Assembly: GCF_002994615.1 (NCBI RefSeq)
Contig: NZ_PVNK01000180.1
Location: 1-52,919, forward strand
Reading direction: 5' to 3'
Length of the DNA stretch: 52,919 bases
Source of the DNA: Enhygromyxa salina
Lineage (GTDB): Bacteria; Myxococcota_A; Polyangia; Nannocystales; Nannocystaceae
How positions within the stretch are numbered: position 1 is the first letter of the stretch; each line of letters begins with the position of its first letter. This document shows, in pieces, positions 25,240 to 35,421 of this stretch. A program made the position numbers and the translations under genes. The notes beneath the pieces are model-generated. The model saw nothing but the letters and a program-made list of their open reading frames with translations, had not been told where the DNA came from and searched no databases.

Positions 25240-25975
25240 TCGAAGCCTGTACTCGGCTCAGGAGTGTGACGAGTGCAACCATCGTGCGGGTGAGCAGTTC
25301 GAGAACCATTTGGTCGACGCACTCGCTCCTGTCCGTGCGCTGGTTTTCTGGCGATCACGCAAAGGCCACGTCAAGCATAATCCCAGGGGGAGTTCGGCGA
25401 TCGTTAGCCGTGCCCTTGAGACGGCAATCGTTACCAATGAAGACGATGACTCCATTTTTGCTGAATCTTTGCCCGATGGCATGCGGCTGAGGGTCGCTGG
25501 CCAACGTTTTCGTCCCATGGCTGTGGCGAAGGCCCTCGCACGAATGGCACTGTTTGTATTGGAGCCCGAACAACGGCAGGAGGTCTCTTGGTTGTTCGAC
25601 TGGCTCCGAGGTGACGTGGCGTGGAACCCCACCTACGCTGAAGGCTTCTGGCCAGGTCCACGAACCCCGGAGGTCTCTCTCGTAGTTCGGACCACAGGCC
25701 GAGCCGATGCTCCGTGCCTGGTGGAATTTGGATTTTGCAACCTCAAGTATGCGATGCGGTTACCTACACACGCGACTGCCTTGACGAAGTCGGGGGCAGC
25801 GTTGACAATGATCGATCATGGCGAAGAAGATGATCTCAAGTTTGTTCGAGTTACGGGCGAAGATATGACGCTAGACAGTTCCATGACAATCGATCTGCAC
25901 GGTGATCGCCAAGAGCTCCCGGTGGGAGAACCAGTCTCGGAGCTACTTGAGATCGCCGGCTTCAAGCGCGACTGA
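25202..25975 (+). pseudogene. HNH endonuclease-like gene, 5' end lost at the IS element
   Basis: The open frame continues upstream of the TTG at 25310 and reads AHVVPAAFGNRSLYS, then ECDECNHRAGEQFENHL, which is the HNH-type motif (His, Asn, then CxxCN with a following His). The remaining 220 residues include a helical part (PMAVAKALARMALFVLEPEQ) of the kind found behind HNH domains, followed by a beta-rich end. The N-terminal zinc knuckle and start are missing and the frame runs into the transposase gene on the other strand at about 25202. GC is clearly lower than the genome average, suggesting recent transfer. It is probably not translated as a full enzyme. Confidence 0.65.
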
Positions 25976-26080
25976 ATAAGTCGAGGAGAGTTCTCGCCGG
26001 CCCCTCCGCGTTGCGCAGAGCGTCGCGTATCGCGCAGGGCTGAGAGATGTTCGACGGGCCGGCGAAGATCGGTGTAGACT

Positions 26081-26470
26081 GTGCCGATGACTCCAGAGCG
26101 AACAGAACAGCAACTCGACCACCTGTGGGTGCATATTTGTGCCAACCGGTGGCAGGATGCTCGCAACGACGAGGAGTATCCTGCTCCACCCGATGTTGCC
26201 GCGGATGTTGCTGTCAAAGAAGCTGACGGTGCCACACAGCAAGTCGAAAAGCAGAGCTCCGTCGCTGCCCGGAGGGGCGATATCTCGCCTGCATCAGCAG
26301 ACCAGCAGTTGGATGAGCTATGGACGCTTGTGTGCGCAAGCAAGTATTTTCGGTGTCGATGTGAAGGCATGCGGATGCCGGATGCCGCAGCGGCTGCTGT
26401 TGAGGAGGCAGATACGGCACGTATGCATGTCTCTCGTCGTCCGTCCGTACACGCTCGTCTGGCCAAGTGA
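26081..26470 (+). CDS. Unknown protein with two internal repeats (129 aa)
   Basis: The protein starts at GTG 26081 or ATG 26087. It consists of two related halves: EQQLDHLWVHICANRW with a later VKEADGATQQVEKQSSVAAR, and DQQLDELWTLVCASKYF with a later VEEADTARMHVSRRPSVHAR. Each is about 55 residues. There is no signal peptide and no known domain. The composition is less GC-rich than the core genes, in keeping with its place between the two transposase copies. A role is not predictable. Confidence 0.45.
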   Translation: MPMTPERTEQQLDHLWVHICANRWQDARNDEEYPAPPDVAADVAVKEADGATQQVEKQSSVAARRGDISPASADQQLDELWTLVCASKYFRCRCEGMRMPDAAAAAVEEADTARMHVSRRPSVHARLAK

Positions 26471-26758
26471 AATTGCGGCGCGCCAGCACCCCCGACTCGT
26501 ACCCGCGCTTGGACTCATAGAAGTCTGGGTCGTCGACCCGGGGCTGCTAGGCCACATCAACGGGTAACGAACTCGCTGAGCCGCGACGCGGGGCTTGCTC
26601 CTGTACGTTCTGCGCGTCCAGCGCCAGTATCCAGCGCCAACAAGCTGAACGGTGCGTGGCCAAGGGGGTCCCAGCGAGGATGAAATTTCCCGTCGGGGGG
26701 CTCGCTTTGCCAAGCTCAACCACAACTCCCCTGCGCGGGGCCGTTCGGCTCGCGTGGA
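26471..26758. other. Intergenic, no gene seen
   Basis: This lies between the repeat protein and the transposase fragment. Short frames on both strands lack codon bias. It may include the 3' end of the second IS91-like copy; no diagnostic hairpin was identified. Confidence 0.4.
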
Positions 26759-27332
26759 TCAGGCGACAAATTTCAGTTCGAGCTGACCGGGCAAGGCCGG
26801 CCGCCTTCGCGGCGGCGGTCGAGGTCCGAGCCCAACCTTGGCGAGCACCCGACTGATCTCCTCGGGCTCGTTGGCGAGCTCGACCAGGCGCATCCGGCCC
26901 TCGCATCGCTCGCAGGTGAGCACGTCGACCGCGAACACCCGCCGCAGCAACCACGCCCAAGGGTGCCGCGAGCTTCGCTTTATCTCGACCTCGACGGCAA
27001 CCCCCGGCTCGGCTTTGGCATCGAACACCAGACGCAGCTGCGCGGGCTCGGGCTCCTCACTGGGGCCAGCAACCACCTCGGCGCGAGCCTTCGCCCGAGC
27101 CGCGAGCACGCCGTGGTAGCGAACCATATTGAAGTGCGGCGGCGGGATCAGTGCGACCCGTCGCGCGATGAAGTCCAGCGGGTCGAGGACAACTGCATGC
27201 GCTCCACTCCGCCACGCGCGCTTGAAGCGAACCAGCACCCGCCCGGCCGGGGTCAGTTCGAGGCGCTCTCGAGCGATCGGGGGTCGGGCCACGTAACGGG
27301 ACAACCGCCCCAGGCGTCCGCGGTCACGGGCC
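26759..27332 (-). pseudogene. IS91-family transposase, C-terminal fragment
   Basis: An uninterrupted frame of about 190 residues holds the C-terminal part of an IS91-type transposase: SRYVARPPIARERLEL, PLDFIARRVALIPPPHFN and MVRYHGVLAARAKARAE, followed by CERCEGRMRLVEL and the natural stop. The relaxase and zinc-binding N-terminal two-thirds are missing. The break at 27332/27333 joins it directly to the duplicated upstream region of the secreted-protein gene. It serves as the reference that reveals the frameshifts of the other copy. Confidence 0.85.
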
Positions 27333-27749
27333 CTCACGAACTGGTGGCGCTCGCAGGAGCTCAGGGCGCGGCGCGTCGAGGCGAGGCGCGGCGCGGCGAG
27401 GCGGGCGGGCGTGGAGGCGGCGCCGCGACGGCCTCGGCGCGACTGGAGTTGCTTCGCGCTGGGGGGACGCTTCGGTGCAGTTGTTGCGGCAGCGAGGGGC
27501 GTGAGTCGAGCTAGCGTGGAGCCATGACGTTGAAGGCCTCGCTCATGGCCATCATGGCGTTGGCGGTCGTGACGACTTGCGACGGTTCATCGTCGGTGTC
27601 GCTGACCTCAGCAGCTTGTGGAGATGGGGTCGTGGAGGGGCTGGAGGCGTGCGACGACGCGAACACCCAAGACGGCGACGGCTGCAGCGCGGCTTGTGAA
27701 CACGAGCATGTGACGCCGGCTTGCGTGAAGATCGTCGAGGCTCCCGAGC
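27333..27749 (+). repeat. Duplicated segment, copy 2 (with 18699-19101)
   Basis: Nearly identical to 18699-19101 in the same orientation, covering the upstream region and the first 76 codons of the following gene. It begins exactly where the transposase fragment ends. Confidence 0.9.
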
Positions 27750-28792
27750 TCGGGGTCGGCGGAATGCTCGCGACCGCCGATGGGCGCATCTTGATTGGCG
27801 GCGAGATCACGACTACGGGCACGGGTTCGCATGGGTGGCTCGGCGCCTTCGACAGCGGAGGCTCCGAGCTGTGGACGCTCGACCTCGAAGGTGATTTCGC
27901 AGGTCCGTTCATCGAGAGTGAAGATGGCTTCATCGTCTACGCCAACACACCTTTTGGTGTCGACGACGAGCTCCTCACGATCGACGCTGCGGGGGCTTTG
28001 ACCGAGTCGGTCCCGCTCACTGGGGCCGATGGTTTCGCCATCGACATGATCGACACCGAGGCCGGGCTGCTGCTCGCCGGCGGCGGTGGAGAGGACCTTT
28101 GGCTGGGCCGGGTGAGCGTCGACGGAGCGCTGGAGACGCTCATGGCCGAGGACCACGCCGGCCTCTGGGACGTGTTCCGCGCGCTCGAGCGCCACGAGGA
28201 CTCCCTTGGTGCGCTGGCCACCGTCGGGACGGTCGACAACACCGACGGCGATTTCGTACCACTCGACACCGAGGCCACGCTGCTCATCGAGTACGACGAG
28301 CAAGGCAGCGAGTTGCGCCGCACGCTGCTGTCCGGCGGCGACGAGCTCACGCTGCAAGGATACGATCTGGCCGTGACCAAGGACGGCACGTGGATCGTCG
28401 CGGGGCTGCGGTACCCACCTCACAGCGTACTCTCTGTCCAGGCGTGGGCGGTCGCGGTCCGCGAGGGCGAAGTCCTGTGGACGCAGGAGACGCCCGACTC
28501 GACCGCGATCGAGGCGGGCGCTCGATCCGGCCGGTATTCCGGCGTGGCCGCGAGCGATGAGGTCTTGTTGCTGGGTATGGTCCGGCTCGGCTCCGATGGC
28601 GTCGCCCGCCTGGGCACGCGGGTCGACGCTGCTGACGGCAGCGTGCTTTGGCGGGAGATCGGTGAGGTCATACCCGACGTTAGCGACCGCTACACCGCGG
28701 CGACGACGACGCCCGATGGCCGGGCCTGGCTGCTGCGGACCACGGACTACGCGGACCGGGTTGAGCAATGGCTGTGCGGCACGCAGCTTTGA
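27524..28792 (+). CDS. Secreted Cys-rich-repeat protein with propeller-like domain, copy 2
   Basis: 422 aa, a paralogue of the gene at 18876. The first 76 residues are the same except for Ala12, including the export signal and the CGDG-type Cys-rich repeat. After PELGVGGML the sequence diverges, though it keeps the same blade pattern (GWLGAFDSGGSELWTLDLEG, EDLWLGRVSVDGAL, WIVAGLRY) and the same end (EQWLCGTQ). There is no coupled small gene behind it, unlike copy 1. The conserved 5' portion next to a divergent 3' portion suggests gene conversion or exchange of the head. Confidence 0.8.
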   Translation: MTLKASLMAIMALAVVTTCDGSSSVSLTSAACGDGVVEGLEACDDANTQDGDGCSAACEHEHVTPACVKIVEAPELGVGGMLATADGRILIGGEITTTGTGSHGWLGAFDSGGSELWTLDLEGDFAGPFIESEDGFIVYANTPFGVDDELLTIDAAGALTESVPLTGADGFAIDMIDTEAGLLLAGGGGEDLWLGRVSVDGALETLMAEDHAGLWDVFRALERHEDSLGALATVGTVDNTDGDFVPLDTEATLLIEYDEQGSELRRTLLSGGDELTLQGYDLAVTKDGTWIVAGLRYPPHSVLSVQAWAVAVREGEVLWTQETPDSTAIEAGARSGRYSGVAASDEVLLLGMVRLGSDGVARLGTRVDAADGSVLWREIGEVIPDVSDRYTAATTTPDGRAWLLRTTDYADRVEQWLCGTQL

Positions 28793-28868
28793 AGCGGGAG
28801 CCTGTCCTGGCCTCGTGCTGAGTCAGGCCGTCGGTGTCGGCGAGCATGAGCGCCCGCGAGTCGCAACA

Positions 28869-28964
28869 CTCGCGGCGGCGTGACTTTGGCTCGCCGAGAA
28901 CCCCTCGATACCCGCGGCGGCGCGATCTTGGCTCGCAAACGACCCCTCGATACCCGCGGCGGCA
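28869..28964. repeat. 42-bp tandem repeat, about 2.3 copies
   Basis: The period is 42 bases, anchored on CGCGGCGG at 28871, 28913 and 28955. Each full unit reads GCGGCGGCG, then GA(C/T)(T/C)TTGGCTCGC, then CCCCTCGATAC. It fills much of the 28793-29075 gap between the convergent secreted-protein and kinase genes; nothing else is seen there. Confidence 0.75.
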
Positions 28965-29075
28965 CGGGGACAATCCCCCGTCGCCGGTCCGATACCCGCA
29001 ATCACGGTGAGCTCGGCGGGGTGCTCCTGGCGGCCCCTGGTTGAGGCCGAAGGCCCCGTTGCCGGCCGCTTGGAG

Positions 29076-31166
<2,091 letters not shown>

Positions 31167-31507
31167 GTCCGGGGGGGGCCTCTATTTCGTAGCGTGGGCC
31201 GATGTGAGGGATGTGCACGCTCGAGTTGGACGAAGGCCGGCGGCGGTGGCGGCGTCGTCGGCCACGCAAGGGGTTGCGAAGCTCCTCGCAGCCCGCCGTA
31301 GACAGGGAGCGAGGGTGCGAGCGAGCGGCCGTGGGGGGCAGAGTCGCTGACGGCTCGGGGGGTCTACAGCTCCCACGCGAGGCCGCGCCGCGCCCCGCAC
31401 CGCTCATCCAATGCGGGCTCGTCCGCCGCGGACGCCGACCCTGGCAGCGCGCCGCCTCTAGCAGCCCGGGCTGCTAGCACCCCGGGCTGCGAGCGCCGCG
31501 CCCCGGA
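31167..31507. other. Intergenic with CTAG palindrome
   Basis: No gene is seen. It holds the perfect palindrome CTAGCAGCCCGGGCTGCTAG at 31458-31477, followed by a second half-copy (CACCCCGGGCTGC). The palindrome lies 30 bases downstream of the left-facing cytochrome gene's stop and could serve as its terminator. Confidence 0.7.
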
Positions 31508-32971
31508 TCAGGGCAGGGGGAAGGGCGTCGCGAGCCCGAAGATCAGCAGGCACATCTCGTCGAGGCTGGCCTCACCCATGAACACCGTGGTCGGCTCGCT
31601 GAGCCCCTGCTCGTCGAGGGCCTGGACCAAGAAGGGGTTGGCGAGGGTGTTGTCGTAGGTGCAGCGCAGCTTGACCACGTCGCCGCCTTGAACCTTGGGG
31701 TAGGCGCCGAGCTCCGCGTCGGGGTTGTAGGTCCGCTGCCAATTGAAGTCCCAGCGCGGGGTCTGGATCAGGCAGATCTCCTCGCCCTCGCGCTCGATCC
31801 AGACCTTCATGTCGACGCCGATGTAGTGCATGTGGGTCCCGAGCGTGACGATGTCGATCGGCGGGACGCCGTCGGGGATCGTGACCGACATGGTCTCGGT
31901 GTGATCGGCGACGTCGGGCGGGATCATGAACAGCGGCGTGTCGTCGGGGTCGTTGGGGCCGGGCTCGAGGCCCGGGGCGCTCACGAAGTTGCCGAGCAGA
32001 TCGATGGTCGCCTCGTAGGCCGGCTTGTCCTCGACCCAGCGCAGGGCCACGGAGCTCTGATCGACCTCGTCGCCGGCTCCGGTCGGGTGGTAGTGGTAGG
32101 CCAAGATCACGCGCGAGCCCGCGCGCATCGGCACGCCGACGTCCTCGGGCATCTCGGTCGGGACCGAGCCGGGCACCCAGGTGCCGATCAGGCTGGCGTT
32201 GTTGACCCCGGCGGTGCCGAAGCAGGGGTAGCTGCCGTCGGGCCCGGCGACCTCGGCCGAGTTGGCGTCGGGGTCGGCGTAGATCAGCACGTGGTGCACG
32301 ACCTGCTCGTTGTCGGGGATCATCTGCACGCCCGTGACCCAGACGTCGGTGGCCAGCTGCGGGTCGATCGAGTAGCAGATGAAGCTGTCTTCGGTCCCGC
32401 CGACGACGAAGGGGCTCGGGTTTTGGAAGCTCGCGCTCGGATCTTGAAGCGCGAGCTCGGGCGGGCTCGGGAGCGCGACGGCGTCGGCCGGATCCCCCTC
32501 GGGGGTCCCGGCCGCGACCCAGTCGGCGAGCAGCTGCCTGTCGGCCTCGGCGAGGCGCAGATCGTTGGTCCAGTCGTGCTCGGGCTGGCACTCCTCGGTC
32601 TCGATCGCGCCCCACGGCGGCATCACGCCCTCGTTGACGGCGTCGCTGGCGAGCGCGCCCCAGACCGACGCTTGCTCGTAGGTCTCGAGCGCGAACGGAG
32701 CGATGCCGCCCTCGGCGTGGCAGCCGACGCAGTTTGTGTAGACCAGCGGCGCGATGTCCTCGTGCCAGTTGGGCCGCAGGGCGCTCTCGTCTCCGTCGCC
32801 GTCGCCGGGATCACCGTCGCCGTCGCCCTCGGCCTCGGCCTCGGCCTGATCGTCACCGGTGTCGGCCTCGGTCTCGCCGTCGGACGGCGAGTCACTCGCG
32901 CACGCGGACAGGGTGAGCCCGATGACGCAGGTCGAGAGGAGCGCGCAGCTACGAAGGCAGGCCATGGTCAT
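31508..32971 (-). CDS. Cytochrome c / Cu type II monooxygenase-like lipoprotein
   Basis: 487 aa. The N-terminus (MTMACLRSCALLSTCVIGLT then LSAC) is a lipoprotein signal, followed by an acidic Glu-Ala and Gly-Asp linker. A single haem motif CVGCH with a downstream MPPW resembles a cytochrome c domain. The C-terminal half has VVHHVLIY, LAYHYHPTG and LGTHMHYIG, the His motifs of the ascorbate-dependent Cu type II monooxygenase fold. It is probably an exported redox protein, but whether it hydroxylates a substrate is unknown. It ends with FMGEASLDEMCLLIFGLA, a signature shared with the small protein at 20180. It is divergent from a lipoprotein gene 87 bases away. Confidence 0.85.
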   Translation of the reverse strand: MTMACLRSCALLSTCVIGLTLSACASDSPSDGETEADTGDDQAEAEAEGDGDGDPGDGDGDESALRPNWHEDIAPLVYTNCVGCHAEGGIAPFALETYEQASVWGALASDAVNEGVMPPWGAIETEECQPEHDWTNDLRLAEADRQLLADWVAAGTPEGDPADAVALPSPPELALQDPSASFQNPSPFVVGGTEDSFICYSIDPQLATDVWVTGVQMIPDNEQVVHHVLIYADPDANSAEVAGPDGSYPCFGTAGVNNASLIGTWVPGSVPTEMPEDVGVPMRAGSRVILAYHYHPTGAGDEVDQSSVALRWVEDKPAYEATIDLLGNFVSAPGLEPGPNDPDDTPLFMIPPDVADHTETMSVTIPDGVPPIDIVTLGTHMHYIGVDMKVWIEREGEEICLIQTPRWDFNWQRTYNPDAELGAYPKVQGGDVVKLRCTYDNTLANPFLVQALDEQGLSEPTTVFMGEASLDEMCLLIFGLATPFPLP

Positions 32972-33058
32972 GAGCTGATTGGACACGCAAACTCGGGCGC
33001 TCCGCAAGTCGGGACCCGAGCGGCTGTTGGAGCCGAGATCGACGTGGTAGTTTGCAAC

Positions 33059-33892
33059 GTGAACCAACGACGGCTTGCGAGTGTGTGTGCCCTGTGGCTG
33101 ATGACCGGGTGCGGTGACGGTGGTGGTGAGGAGCTCGCCGACGAGACCGGCGAAGCGGGAGACGGCGACACCGGAGACGGCGACACGGGAGACGGCGACA
33201 CCGGAGACGGCGACGGCGACGGTGACCCGGGTGACGGTGACGGTGACGGTGAGGGGGAGCTCATCGAAGTCAGCGGCGACGCGTTCGCGTTTGGCCCCGG
33301 GACGATGATCGCCGACGCGACCGTCACGATCCTCGAGCACCCCGAGCAGATCGCCACGACCGACGCGGACGGGCACTTCGTGTTCGAGGGCCTGGCGCCC
33401 GGGTCCGCCGCGACCTTCGTGATGGACAAAGACGGGTTCCCGGTGATCTACACCAAGACCTTCACCCTGCCCGACAGCGGGGTCGTCGAGCGGGTGACCT
33501 TCCAGGTCCCCGACGACGCGACCTTCGACGCGCTGGCCCTGGTGGCCGGGATCGAGCCCGACCCCGCGACCTGCCAGATCGCGAGCACGGTCACGCGGGT
33601 CGGCAAGTCACTCTACGACGCGGGCGCCCACGGAGAGGCCGGGGCCACGGTCACGATCGACCCGCCGCTGCCGCCCGAGCACGGACCCGTGTACTTCAAC
33701 GCCAACGTGATCCCCCAGCCCGACCTGGTCGAGACCTCCGAGGACGGCGGAATCCTCTATACCAACGTCCCGCCGGGCGTCTACACGATCCACGCGAGCA
33801 AGGAGGGCGTGGAGTTCGAGGACGTCGTCATCCAGTGTGACGCCGACGTCCTCGTCAACCCCTCGCCCCCGCACGGCCTCCAGGCGATCTAG
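33059..33892 (+). CDS. Lipoprotein with Gly-Asp linker and carboxypeptidase-regulatory-like domain
   Basis: 277 aa from GTG 33059, chosen because it starts a lipoprotein signal (ALWLMTGC). A low-complexity linker of GDGDTGDGD type (residues about 37-62) follows. Next comes a beta domain (ADATVTILEHPEQIATTDAD, then GHFVFEGLAPGS) typical of CarboxypepD_reg-like folds, and a second similar unit near the C-terminus (LYTNVPPGVYTIHASKEG). It is probably displayed on the cell surface. The stop TAG is embedded in a CTAGCAGCCC element. It is divergent from the cytochrome-like gene and convergent with the next gene. Confidence 0.8.
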   Translation: MNQRRLASVCALWLMTGCGDGGGEELADETGEAGDGDTGDGDTGDGDTGDGDGDGDPGDGDGDGEGELIEVSGDAFAFGPGTMIADATVTILEHPEQIATTDADGHFVFEGLAPGSAATFVMDKDGFPVIYTKTFTLPDSGVVERVTFQVPDDATFDALALVAGIEPDPATCQIASTVTRVGKSLYDAGAHGEAGATVTIDPPLPPEHGPVYFNANVIPQPDLVETSEDGGILYTNVPPGVYTIHASKEGVEFEDVVIQCDADVLVNPSPPHGLQAI

Positions 33893-33902
33893 CAGCCCGG
33901 GG
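33889..33902. terminator. Half CTAG palindrome between convergent genes
   Basis: CTAGCAGCCCGGGG begins with the last three bases of the upstream gene's stop codon and runs up to the stop of the convergent gene at 33903. It is a member of the same family as 3581, 31458 and 52793. Confidence 0.5.
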
Positions 33903-34997
33903 TCATGGGAGGTTTCCGCAGCAGCGGAAGCTGGTGTTGAGGCTGCGGAAGTCTCGCGGGCGCGTCGAGCTGACCGCGCAGCGCAGGATGTTGTCGCTCG
34001 AGAAGTACGAGCCCCCGCGGCGCCGACACTCCTCGGTGTTGTCGTCGGTGTCGGGCGAGTCGGCGCAGGCGCTGGTCCACTCCCACGCGTTGCCGCTCAT
34101 GTCGAAGAGCCCGGGCGCCCCGCCCTCGCAGGTGTCGAGCGAGCCGACGAGGGCCAGCTCGTCGACGCCGAGCTCCGCGCCGTTGCAGGCCGTCGGATCG
34201 TAGCTGTCGGCGTAGGGGTAGGTCATGGCGCCGTCGGCCGAGCAGGCCCGGTACCACTCGTTGTTCACCGCGTCGTTGAGGTCACTGAGCGCGGCCGGCT
34301 GCCCGCCGACGAGGCCGCACAGGTGGGCTCCCGACCACTCGCAGTAGGCCCACGCGTCGCACCAGTCCACGCCGACGACTGGAAAGTCGAGGTCGTCGTT
34401 GCTCTGGCTGTTCCAGCTGTCGGGGAGGTAGTCGATCTTCCACGAGCAGGTCTCTGGGAGACCCTCGAAGCCGACGTCGTCGAACAGGAATTGGGCGTAC
34501 TGATCGACGGAGATCTCGGTCGCGGAGATCGAGAAGTCGCCGAGGTCGAGGAGGTCGTCGCCGTCTCCGTCGCCGTCGCCGGTGTCGCCGTCCCCGGTGT
34601 CGCCGTCGCCGTCGCCTGTGTCGCCGTCACCGTCCCCGGTGTCGCCGTCGCCATCGCCCGTGTCGCCGTCGCCGTCCCCGGTGTCGCCGTCGCCTGTGTC
34701 GCCGTCGCCGTCCCCGGTGTCGCCGTCGTCATCTCCGTCGCCGTCCCCGGAGTCGCCGTCGTCATCTCCGTCGCCGTCTCCCGTGTCGGTCGTCGTCGTG
34801 CCGCCGTCGCCATCGCCCGGGTCGCCATCTCCGTCGCCGGTGCTCACGGTCGAGGCCGTCTCGTCGAAGCCGGTCTCGTCCGCGGTCCCATCGGTCCCGA
34901 GATCGGCGCCGCTGCCCGAGACACCGAGGGCTCGGTCGGCGCAGCCGCAAGGGAGGAGAAGAAGACTGGTGAGGGAGATGAAGCAAAGTGAGCGCAT
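33903..34997 (-). CDS. Formylglycine-generating-enzyme-like (SUMF1) lipoprotein
   Basis: 364 aa from ATG 34997. The N-terminus (MRSLCFISLTSLLLLPCGC) is a lipoprotein signal. About 100 residues are a Gly-Asp-Thr low-complexity linker. The C-terminal domain has the FGE-sulfatase pattern: ISATEISVDQYAQFL, FPVVGVDWCDAWAYCEWSG, LFDMSGNAWEWTS, RRGGSYFSS and a final FRCCG. Such domains in lipoproteins usually lack proven oxidase function and may bind ligands. The gene faces the preceding lipoprotein gene across a CTAG element. Confidence 0.85.
   Translation of the reverse strand: MRSLCFISLTSLLLLPCGCADRALGVSGSGADLGTDGTADETGFDETASTVSTGDGDGDPGDGDGGTTTTDTGDGDGDDDGDSGDGDGDDDGDTGDGDGDTGDGDTGDGDGDTGDGDGDTGDGDGDTGDGDGDTGDGDTGDGDGDGDDLLDLGDFSISATEISVDQYAQFLFDDVGFEGLPETCSWKIDYLPDSWNSQSNDDLDFPVVGVDWCDAWAYCEWSGAHLCGLVGGQPAALSDLNDAVNNEWYRACSADGAMTYPYADSYDPTACNGAELGVDELALVGSLDTCEGGAPGLFDMSGNAWEWTSACADSPDTDDNTEECRRRGGSYFSSDNILRCAVSSTRPRDFRSLNTSFRCCGNLP
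34557..34850. repeat. Gly-Asp coding minisatellite
   Basis: On the minus strand, units of GGCGACGG and related triplets are repeated dozens of times and encode GDG, TGDGD and GDGDT. Similar repeats occur at about 33160-33260 in the neighbouring gene. They encode flexible acidic linkers and are slippage-prone. Confidence 0.8.
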
Positions 34998-35190
34998 GTT
35001 GGACTCCGAGTGGCCCAGGTCTTGGTGGGCCGCACCAGTATGAGTCGAACTCGCGGCCGCGACTCCTGGATATTGCCGAAATTCTCCATAAATCAGCGCG
35101 CTATGGCCATTTTCGAGCACGCGCGTGTTTCACCTCGACTCCGGTGTGCGTGCATGTCAGGCAGTGATCCAAAGACATCAGCCGTCGCGG

Positions 35191-35354
35191 TGGCAAGGTC
35201 CAAGGCGGCCGGGGGGTCTAAACACCTCAGCCCCCTTCTAGGGGGCCACGCAACCGATTGCGCGGCACACCAGGGCCCACCGAGCGAGGAACGAGCGACC
35301 TGCCGCGCAGCGGCAGTGCGTGGCAAGGTCTAAGGTGGGCGGGGGGGTCTAAAC
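35191..35354 (+). repeat. Pair of 34-bp direct repeats with hairpin between
   Basis: TGGCAAGGTC(C/T)AAGG followed by a G run and GTCTAAACA occurs at 35191-35224 and 35321-35354, exactly 130 bases apart. A short stem, GCCCCC-TTCTA-GGGGGC, lies at 35230-35246. The pair sits in the 34998-35421 gap upstream of the SIR2 operon, which otherwise contains no gene. Confidence 0.7.
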
Positions 35355-35421
35355 AAGCCCGGTGTCTAAAACCGATTCCCGGTCAGAGTCGACTTCGGTA
35401 CCATCGCCTGTACACGTGCAC

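Larger units (their letters stand above)
23989..27332. mobile_element. IS91-associated accessory island
   Basis: Two directly repeated pieces of an IS91-like transposase (24068-24404 and 26998-27332, differing at only a few bases over about 335) flank a stretch of visibly lower GC that holds a truncated HNH gene and an unknown small gene. The left copy has most of the transposase with two frameshifts; the right copy has only the C-terminal third. The island boundaries coincide with the duplicated segment that starts at 27333. No inverted terminal repeats are seen, as expected for IS91-type rolling-circle elements. Confidence 0.6.

Noticed and set aside
34557..34850. CRISPR-like or regulatory repeat
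   Set aside because: The repeats are in frame and encode Gly-Asp linkers of a lipoprotein.
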